Source: Limnanthes douglasii subsp. nivea (Eukaryota; Streptophyta; Magnoliopsida; Brassicales; Limnanthaceae). From it: 64,000 nucleotides of DNA. A program made the position numbers and the translations under genes. The stretch lies in the NCBI GenBank assembly GCA_036936605.1, contig JAUPFV010000004.1, forward strand, positions 89,616,334-89,680,333. Reading direction: 5' to 3'. Below the pieces are notes generated by a model that ran no database searches, was not told the DNA's origin, and was given only the letters and a program-made list of their open reading frames with translations. Of this stretch, positions 56,725 to 64,000 are shown one piece after another (the stretch's first letter is position 1; every line of letters begins with the position of its first letter).

Positions 56725-57654
56725 TTGAAGAAGTTGAAACACATTCTTTGGAACAGGGAAAAAAATGTTAAGATAGGATCCAAAATGCCATCCGAACTAA
56801 AGAGTAAAGTGTTGAAGTTCCTAAAAGACCATCAACATGTTTTTGCTTGGTACAATGCTGATGTTACTGGGGTTCCAGCAGATATTATATCACATCACCT
56901 ATCCATTCAGAGAGACATAGAACCTGTGGTACAAAAGAGAAGGGCTTTTTCCAAAGAAAAGGCTGATGTTATTGTTCAAGAAGTTGATAGGCTCACTAAA
57001 ATTGGGCATATAAATGAGTCTCAGTATCCTTTGTGGACAGCCAATCCGGTCTTGGTGAAAAAGAAGAATGGCAAGTGGCATATGTGCATTGACTTCACAG
57101 ATCTCAATAGGGTTTGCCCAAAAGATTTATACCCGGTCCCCCGGATTGATCAGCCAGTGGATTCCACTTATGGGAATAAGCTACTGTCTTTCATGGATGC
57201 CTTCTCCGGGTACAATCAGATTCAAGTAGATCCAAAGGATCGGGAGCATACCACGTTTATCATTGATAGGGGTCTCTATTGTTACAAGGTGATGCCATTT
57301 GGGTTAAAAAATGCTGGGGCTACCTATCAGAGGTTAGTAAACAAAGCCTTTGCTGATCGAATTGGAAAAAATATGGAGGTATACGTTGATGACATGATGG
57401 TAAAAAGTATGGATGAAGAACTACACTTGGCAGATCTCCAAGAAACTTTTGCTAACTTAGTAAAAGTAAATTTAAAAGTAAATCCAGAGAAGTGTGTGTT
57501 CGGAGTGCAGTCCGGGAAATTCCTGGGGTATATAATAAGTGAGCAAGGGATACAGCCCGATCCGGACCAGCTTAATGCTTTATTCCAAATGGAGCCCCCT
57601 CGGAATATTAAAGAAGTGCAACGGTTGACTGGGAGGTTGGCTGCTTTAAATTGA
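56725..57654 (+). CDS. element E reverse transcriptase (309 aa open frame)
   Basis: Complete polymerase palm and fingers in one frame. Spacer FAWYNADVTGVPADIISHHL (residues 40-59); PVLVKKKNGKWHM (108-120); CIDFTDLNR; LSFMDAFSGYNQI with catalytic Asp158; [20 protein letters not shown] (182-201); YVDDMM with the Asp pair 222-223; KVNPEKCVFGVQSGKFLGY; PPRNIKEVQRLTGRLAALN at the end. The frame ends at a stop at 57652-57654, where relatives continue RFISRSSD; a frame change follows at once. This is the most complete polymerase domain in the window, but it lacks a fused protease and RNase H. Confidence 0.92.
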   Translation: MKKLKHILWNREKNVKIGSKMPSELKSKVLKFLKDHQHVFAWYNADVTGVPADIISHHLSIQRDIEPVVQKRRAFSKEKADVIVQEVDRLTKIGHINESQYPLWTANPVLVKKKNGKWHMCIDFTDLNRVCPKDLYPVPRIDQPVDSTYGNKLLSFMDAFSGYNQIQVDPKDREHTTFIIDRGLYCYKVMPFGLKNAGATYQRLVNKAFADRIGKNMEVYVDDMMVKSMDEELHLADLQETFANLVKVNLKVNPEKCVFGVQSGKFLGYIISEQGIQPDPDQLNALFQMEPPRNIKEVQRLTGRLAALN

Positions 57655-59940
57655 TTCATCTCGAGGTTTCGGACAGATGTGCCCCATTTTTTCAAACTTT
57701 AAAGGGTGCAAAGGGATTTGACTGGACTTCACAGTGTGATGAGGCCTTCAACGAGATTAAGAAACATCTGTCCTCCCCCAAGACTTTATTTAAACCCGTT
57801 GATGAAGAGACACTCTTTGTATACTTGGAAGTTTCAAGTTGTGCCATCAGTGTAGTATTGGTAAGAGAGGTGGATAATTACCCCCGTCCAGTGTACTACA
57901 TCAGCAAGAGCTTGATAGATGCAGAAAAATGCTATTTAAAGCTTGAAAAATTAGCATTAGCCTTGGTAATTGCTGCAAGGAAGATGAGGCCTTATTTTTA
58001 GGCTCATCCTATTATCGTCCGAACATCCTATCCCTTGAAAAATGTTCTTCAAAAGGCAGACATTTCAAGTAGAATGACTTAGTGGTTGGTAGAGTTGGGG
58101 GACTTTGATATTGATTTTGCTCCTCGAACGGCAATCAAAGCCCAGACTGTGGCTGATTTCCTAGTTGAATTCCACTTTGATAGGGATACAGAGCAAACTG
58201 CTGAGATGAAAGATAAAAAGGTCTGGATCGTCCGTACAGATGGTGGATCAAGTACTATGGGATGTGGTGCAAGGGTATGCTTGACCTCTCCGTATGGTGA
58301 CAAAATGTATCAGGATATATGCTTCGCTTTTAGGGCTTCTAACAATGAGTCCGAATATGAAGCTGTTATAGCTGGTTTGAAGTTGGCTTTCATTTGTGGA
58401 GCCAAAATGGTCAAGTTAATGAGCGATTCCCAGCTTCTTATCCATCATGCGCAGGGTCAATCTGAAGCTAAAAATGAGCAACTAGTGAAGTACTTACTTC
58501 TTCTTAAAAATGAGGCACTTAAGTTCAAAAGCATCGTTTATGAGCACATACCCCGAACATAAAATGAACTAGCAGATTCCTTGGCAACCATAGCATATAC
58601 TGAGTCATATCCTTGGATCCATGTGCTGGGGTGCCCTTCCATTCAACTCAATATGGGTAAGGAGGAAGAAATTTTCGATGTACAGATGAAACAACCTCAA
58701 GATTGGAGGTTTCCTCTCATGCAGTATCTCTCTGATGGTATTTTGCCTCCGGACAAGTCGATAGCAAGAAAAGTAAAGTACAAGGCTCATGGTTTCATCA
58801 TACTAAGAGATGTTCTTTATAAGAAGTCTTACAGTAAACCCATTTTACGATGTTTGGGGGATGATGAATCTCAAATAGTCCTCTCCGAATTACATGATGG
58901 TGAGGGGTCAGCTCACTGTGGATTCAGGGCTCTAACAAGAAGATTTTTATTGGCTGGCTATTACTGGCCATCTATAATGCAAGATGCTAAGGAGCTGGTG
59001 AAAATGTGTGACCCATGCCAGAGATATAGCAATGAAATTCATGTCCCAGCCATCTCTTTAGAGTCAATTTATGAGCCTATACCTTTTGCTTGATGAGGGT
59101 TGGATTTGGTGGGACCTCTTCCTATGGCATCCGGAGGACGCAGGACAATAATTGTTGCAATTGATTATTTTTTATAAGTGGATTGAAGCAGCTCCGTTGG
59201 CAGGTACAACATCAAAAGCTGTTATAAAAATCATTTTGTCCAATATCTGTTGCAGATTTGGCATCCCACAGAAGATAACGACAGACAATGGGCCACAGTT
59301 CGACAACAAGGAAATGGAGAGTTTCTGTGCCTCTAGAGGTATACAACATTATTTCTCTTCACCTTTCCACCCACAAGAAAATGGTCAGGTTGAAGTGGCT
59401 AACAGAACTATACTGTCCGGCTTGAAGAAAAGTTTAGAAGGGGCTGCTGGAAAATGGCCTAGTTATTTACAAGAGGTTTTGTGGGCCTACCGGACTACAC
59501 CTGGGGCTGAAACACAATAGTCCCTTTTTGCCTTGGTCTATGGGATGGATGCAATAGCTCCCATAAAGGCGACTCTCCCTTCATTTCGAGTTCACAATTT
59601 CTCCGAACACGCTAACGAAGTGGCAATCATAGGCCATCTCGACTTAATAGAAGAAAGAAGAGTTAAGGCTCACCTTAGAGCTGCACACTATCAGGGTTTG
59701 ATGAGAAGCAAGTTTGCCTCTAGAGTTAAAAGAAGAGATTTTCAACCGGGGGATAAGGTGTTAAGGAAAGTCTTCTTACACACTAAAGAGAAGCTGCTCA
59801 GCAAACTGGCGCCAACTTGGGAAGGACCTTACATGGTCATTGAAAGGCTTAAACCTCGAACATACTGGCTAGAAGACAAGGATGGAAGGGTTTTCAATCA
59901 CCCTTGGAATATTGAGCATCTCCGGATGTACTTGGAGTAG
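57655..59940 (+). pseudogene. element E RNase H, second RNase H and integrase
   Basis: Gypsy RNase H 57660-58001 (ARKMRPYF, then TAG where relatives have Gln). Connection 58002-58210 with a TAG before WLVELGDFDIDF. Plant-type second RNase H 58215-58620 (IVRTDGGSSTMGCG, NNESEYEAVIAGL, LMSDSQLL, then TAA before NELADSLA). Integrase zinc finger with both His (ELHDGEGSAHCGFRAL) and CDPCQRY, 58870-59040. Two adjacent stops (59092-59097) precede GLDLVGPLPM. The core has TDNGPQFD and GQVEVANRT, with a base gain in the first catalytic-Asp region at about 59165. A TAG at 59518 is followed by the C-terminal tail ending HPWNIEHLRMYLE at 59940. Most stops sit where a C-to-T or G-to-A change would make them. 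Confidence 0.88.
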
Positions 59941-59985
59941 AAGCTATGTAAATATTTACTTGTTTAAAAATCCATGTAAATATTT

Positions 59986-60040
59986 GGGGGCATACTCTTT
60001 CCTACCCTGGTGGCGCGGGGAGGTTTTAATGAGGTGTCCG
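59986..60040 (+). other. conserved post-pol motif, copy in element E
   Basis: GGGGGCATACTCTTTCCTAC, then CCTGGTGGCGCGGGGAGGTT and TTAATGAGGTG, about 46 bases after the pol stop. It is the longest and clearest of the five copies. Confidence 0.85.
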
Positions 60041-60290
60041 GGCTTTTTTATAAAATTTGATGCCTTCTTAAAAATTCGAAGTGTTCTTACTTTGTTTCTT
60101 GTCACACCATCCGGATTGAATTAAAGAAATGATGACTACTTAAACATTTGTCATCGGAGAATTTAAACACTCTCACTTTAGAATATTTATGAAATAACTA
60201 AAGGCTGTTTAAACACTAGCCACCAAAATTGAAACAAACTATGAAAGAACGCAAGAGTTGTGCAAAATAAAGATATCCATTAAAATAACC

Positions 60291-60402
60291 GAAGTGCCTT
60301 GGCCATCCAAGGACTTTAAGTTTTCAAAACAAGCAGATCTGTCCGAACAAACACCGAACACGGTTACAGAAATGCCTTGGCCTTCCAAGGACTTTAGTTT
60401 AA
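60291..60402 (+). repeat. two direct copies (78 bp apart) of a palindromic unit, element E
   Basis: TGCCTTGGCCATCCAAGGAC (palindrome CCTTGG..CCAAGG at 60297-60312) recurs as TGCCTTGGCCTTCCAAGGAC (60375-60390), both followed by TTTA(A)GTTT. Each could form a 6-bp stem with a 4-base loop on either strand. Confidence 0.75.
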
Positions 60403-60515
60403 TAAAAAAAACACACACACAAGAGATAATTGATATTCTAAGACTGAGCATTTGAAGATGGCTTAGCCTCACCTGTTATCTTTTTATTGGAGTCATCATT
60501 CCCCTCACCTGGACT

Positions 60516-63395
60516 CTACCCGGTGTTCTCTTCTTCATCGGATGAGGACGCACTGGAGAAGTCAAACCTGTCACCTTCAGCCATTGTATGAAAGGGAAGG
60601 TCTGGATACTCTACAAAACTCCATAAGTCTCCCAGATTCCTCTTCGGGAACTTCTCATGGAAAAGCAAGACCATGTCCGACTTCACCTTGGTATACATCT
60701 CTTCTTGACTGTCAATCACATTGTTGGCATAAGCATCAATCTTGGCCTGGATTTTTGCCTCTTGCTCTTTTAGCAGATCAGCCTTTTCCTCTATAGCCTT
60801 GGACACCGAGTCTTCGAGGGCGATCTTGTCATTGGTCAGAGTAAGAATGACTTGATCTTTGGTCTTCAACTTCTCTTTTGAAGAGGTAAGATCTTTCTCC
60901 AACTCGGACTGCTTTTCCCGAACGCCTTTGATAGTATCTTCTAGGGCAGCTACCTTGGTGACCCAACCCTCTTGGCTCTTCTTAAACTCCTCATTTTCTC
61001 TCTTCAAAACATCAGTGTTTTGGTTGGTAGCAAGGAGGTCTCCAGACAATCTCTCCTTGTCAGAATTAAGGGCAGTAATGATTGCTGCCTGACCTCGTAC
61101 TTGCTTCTCCAGGACCAACACTGGCTGAACGGTACTCAGTATGGAGTAAGTTATAGCTTCACTTTAACTTGAAACAGTGAAATTTTTACCATTAAAGGTA
61201 ACGGTGTTCGAAGTGCTTGGAGGGAGGTAAGGACTACCAAAGTCATCTCTAGGTAGGTTTGCAAAATAGTCACCAAGTCCATCAAGCCCTGTGATGTCAA
61301 CACCATCGATGCTAATGTCTCCTCTTCCAACCTCATCGGTTTGAAAGTCACCAGGGATCTCTTCTGCTCTTGTTGGATCAGTAGGGTCAATAGGAGGGAA
61401 GGGCTCCGAAGGCCGGAGAGAAAGTTCATCACCCCTGGAGGTCTTTTTCTTCTTGGCCTCCCTGTCCTTGCTTTCTGCTCCCTGTTTCCGGTCTCTCTTA
61501 GAAACCCTTGGGGGTTTCAGAGATCTTGCCTCTTCCCTAGCACTCTCATGCTCCACCACTTCTAGTAGAGCAGCATCGATCTGGCTTGGGGCTGGCCCCT
61601 CTGGGTTTGTTGGAGCCGTCTCCTCCACCTCGGCAGGGTTAGCCTCACCCACAGCCTTCTTGCATTTCCCTTTTTTGCATTTCATCTTACTTGGGGCCTT
61701 GGCTCGACCTGGCAAGTACAGTGACCCGTCCGGTGCATGTGTTCTTTTAAGGACTACATCCGGAGGGGGCGGAGTGGTAAGTTCTTCCCAGGTCAAGTCT
61801 CTCCGGCCAGTGGTGTTCCAGAGATGAGACCTTGCGAAATTGCCTCCGATAAAGGAGTTATGAAAACGGTTACCCCACTTTTCAGCAGCCCAAGTGTTGA
61901 TCTTGGTGCAAGTGGTCTGCCCAGCCTTTAAATAATCGTTGAAGTCTTTGGGCAGCTCTGTCAAGAAAAAAGACAGGACCAGTCAGTTTAAACAAATTTG
62001 ATAAAGGTTAAAATGAGAATGCAAGGTAGGATCCTTACGATCACTTCTCCATCTGCTGGTGAGGAGACTCGGGTTGACTCCGGCTTTGATCTTCCTCCCA
62101 TTCTCCCAAGCGCCGCTTACGAACAAGAATTGAGTCCTCCAATTTCTCTCCAACTCAAGCAGGTCATCTACTGCTATATAATTATCACCCATGTTGAAGT
62201 GATAGAAGGGAATGTGGTGGTTTCTGCAGAGACTGGCCACAGCTGCGAATTCCTCAATTGGTAAAGGAATTCCAGAGAGCCTAGAAGCCATGATATAGAC
62301 TATAAGAGTGTACCAGGCGTTGGGGCTCAGTTGACTAGGGCAAAGCTTGATAAGGTGGAAGTACTTAACTATCTCCGGGTCTAAGGGAAATCTTAGTCCC
62401 CAGTTAAATAGCTTAGTGAAGATAACTATTTCACTAAACTTGCAATCTATTAGAGTTTCAGGGTCTATGGGGATTCTTATTTTCACGTTCTCCGGAATCC
62501 CCCACTTCGTACGCATCCGGCCCAATTCGGCTGTATGGATGAAAGCATAAGTAATTTTCTGTAAGGCAAGAAGATATTTAACACTAACCTTGTGGAAACA
62601 AGTTCCCACTTTTCCTTCAAGGATTTCTGGTAGATCTGGGTGCCTAAGGCATAGTTTTTCTTTGTCTTTATCATTCTTGGCAGCAACAGAATCATTGGTT
62701 TGTCCGGAGGGTTCAGACTCGAACGGAGCCTCTTCGATAGAGTCCTCCACTACTTCCTCCATTACCAAGGAGGGATTCTTAATTTTTTTGGGAGGGGAAG
62801 TTTGAAGTTGGTTCAGTCAGGCCTCCGGACTGTTGGGCCTCAATACTTTCCTGGACTCTGGCCTCCGGCTGAGGCTCAGATATGGTGGTTTCTCTTTGTA
62901 GGCTTGAGCTAGTAGCCTCCGGTTCGGACAGCCTGTCCTTAGGAACTTTTATGGGTGCCTCTGACCCTGTATTACTGTCTTTGGCCCTTGATTTTGAAGG
63001 GGTGCCTTTGGAAGCCTGCCCTTTAACCAGCCGACCTCTTCTTCGATCGACCAGTTTGTTGAGAGAGGTATCTGCATCTGACCCCATAACTATAAATGGG
63101 GAAGGCTTTTTGAAGCTGGTAACTGCTAACCCTGTTCAACGGTGGGTTCTAATTCTTGAACCGATGAGCATGGGACAATGGGAGAAAGTTTGGTTTGAAA
63201 CAATCTCCTCGGTTTGACACTTCTTGTTGAAGAGGAACCCTGGTCAGGCTCTGTGTTTGAGGTTACTGGTTTGTCGATGGGGGAGGTAGCTAGGCCTGCT
63301 GCAATGCGCCTTTCCCTTTCAACTTTTTGTGCCTTTTCTAGCTCTAATAAATTAAGCCACCCGCCTCTGATTAAAGCGTTCCTAGCCGTGAACAT
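60516..63395 (-). pseudogene. element E antisense ORF: mobile domain, coiled coil, acidic tail
   Basis: Starts at ATG 63395 (MFTARNALIRGGWLNLLELE). After changes of frame near 63125 and 62790 it runs through the mobile domain (62768-62040: FNWGLRFPLDPEIVKYF, CPSQLSPNAWYTL, MASRLSG, FVSGAWENG). A GT-AG intron at 62038-61958 (81 nt, GTAAGG...TTGACAG) restores a Gln codon and continues QLPKDFNDYLKAG (61957-61164) with Lys-rich patches. A second probable intron (about 61170-61129) leads to a long coiled coil (61121-60700; ERLSGDLLATNQNTDVLKRE) and FPKRNLGDLWSFV, with an acidic tail (SSASSSDEEENTG) ending at 60516. It is nearly intact: two frame changes, few stops. The function is unknown; homologues lie in A, B, C and D. 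Confidence 0.8.
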
Positions 63396-63490
63396 AAACG
63401 ACCAAAACGAAGAACTTGTGTTTGAGAGAGAAAGCTCAAAAAATTAGCAAAGTGAATATGAGATGATGGTAAAAGAGTGGAAAAGTGTTT

Positions 63491-63672
63491 AATTTATAGT
63501 AAACCCCAAAAAAGGTGCTTTGATTCATAGGAGAATTCGAAAGGATTTGCAATGATTAAGAAACATCGCTGATGTCACCTTCATTTAATGAAGAGGTTGC
63601 TTTTCAGAGAAGGTGGGAGCGAAATTCAAGGTAAAAAAACGGCTGAAATAACGAACCAAAGAGAGACACGTG
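63491..63672 (-). promoter_or_regulatory. G-box plus TATA upstream of element E antisense ORF
   Basis: CACGTG at 63667-63672 (in GACACGTGTCCC) lies about 170 bases upstream, in minus orientation, of ACTATAAATT at 63500-63491. That TATA is about 100 bases before the antisense ATG at 63395. Confidence 0.55.
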
Positions 63673-63828
63673 TCCCATGAACTCTAGCAAAAAAACCGTT
63701 TAGATTCCAAGAACTTTTTTCAGTCCGGATAAAACTATAACACCATTCGAAGGACCTGTCCGGATGTAACTGTCACTAGCAACAGACTGTTTTTTTTAGG
63801 TCTTGGCAAAGGTTTTTGAACACCACCT

Positions 63829-63842
63829 AAAAAAGGGGCTAC
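63829..63842 (+). other. polypurine tract of element E
   Basis: AAAAAAGGGGCTAC directly precedes the 3' LTR; its GGGGCTAC end is the same as in element D. Confidence 0.85.
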
Positions 63843-64000
63843 TGCTGAGTCCGGATTCCGTCACCACTTCGGACAGGGTCAGTTCGGACAATGTCTACCT
63901 AATCGGACAGGGGCAGTTCGGACACAATCATCCATTGGACTGTTCGAACAGAACTAAAATACTTAAAACCTAATCACTTTTTGACTAAGCTGCCTCATCT
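63843..64000 (+). repeat. 3' LTR of element E, truncated by the window edge
   Basis: TGCTGAGTCCGGATTCCG onward aligns with the start of the 5' LTR (53903), with scattered single-base differences and a few small gaps. Confidence 0.93.

Larger units (their letters stand above)
53903..64000 (+). mobile_element. element E: near-complete Tat-type Ty3/gypsy, 3' LTR runs off the edge
   Basis: 5' LTR (53903-54271), primer-binding site, gag, protease, reverse transcriptase, two RNase H domains and integrase (to 59940), post-pol motif, palindromic repeat pair, antisense ORF (63395-60516, -), G-box and TATA, polypurine tract (63829-63842) and 3' LTR (63843 on). With a 369-bp LTR the whole would be about 10.3 kb. 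The visible 158 bases of the 3' LTR match the 5' LTR at roughly 94%. It entered element C's antisense ORF; GCATC (53898-53902) is the left target-site candidate. Confidence 0.9.

Overview
The window is nuclear DNA of a flowering plant, most likely a eudicot; the species cannot be told from the sequence. The evidence is genes with GT-AG introns, a plant UGT85-type glycosyltransferase, a six-exon plant nitronate monooxygenase, and a dense nest of plant transposable elements (Mutator-like, hAT, copia and Ty3/gypsy of the dual-RNase-H Tat type).

Bases 1-7,480 are the gene-bearing part. The 3' end of an NPF-repeat protein gene enters at the left edge (2-484, +). A two-exon UDP-glycosyltransferase follows (1379-2940, +) and is broken by one extra C in a C7 run. 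Facing it is an apparently intact nitronate monooxygenase gene (6948-3420, -, 332 aa) with a 227-bp MITE in its last intron.

Bases ~7,480-20,400 hold a dead Mutator-like element. A MURA transposase pseudogene reads rightward (9151-11262) and a multi-exon Ulp1/C48-protease-like pseudogene reads leftward (20344-11970). A 1,111-bp hAT element with a perfect 8-bp target duplication sits inside an Ulp1 exon. The introns and spacers of both genes are built from dozens of copies of one short motif (core GCGAGTTGTTTG), always in the same orientation whichever way the gene runs. This is the most unusual structure in this half.

Bases ~20,400-22,440 are AT-rich with no gene; a copia RNase H remnant lies at 22,445-22,860.

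Bases ~23,030-64,000 are five Ty3/gypsy elements, called here A (+, 23.0-31.6 kb), B (-, 31.7-39.0 kb), C (+, 39,025-42,716 continuing at about 53.0-53.9 kb), D (-, 42,717 to about 52,990) and E (+, 53,903 to beyond the edge). Insertion points suggest that C entered B, D entered C, and E later entered C. Polyprotein order is gag, protease, reverse transcriptase, RNase H, second plant-type RNase H, integrase. Downstream of pol, each element carries or retains part of an ORF on the opposite strand, with a mobile domain, a coiled coil and an acidic tail. In A, B, D and E that ORF is preceded by a G-box-like site and a TATA box; in D and E it has a candidate intron at the same place. Between pol and the antisense ORF lie a conserved noncoding motif (all five) and unrelated short tandem repeats (A, B, D, E). 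All copies are inactivated by stops or frameshifts; D and E are the best preserved.
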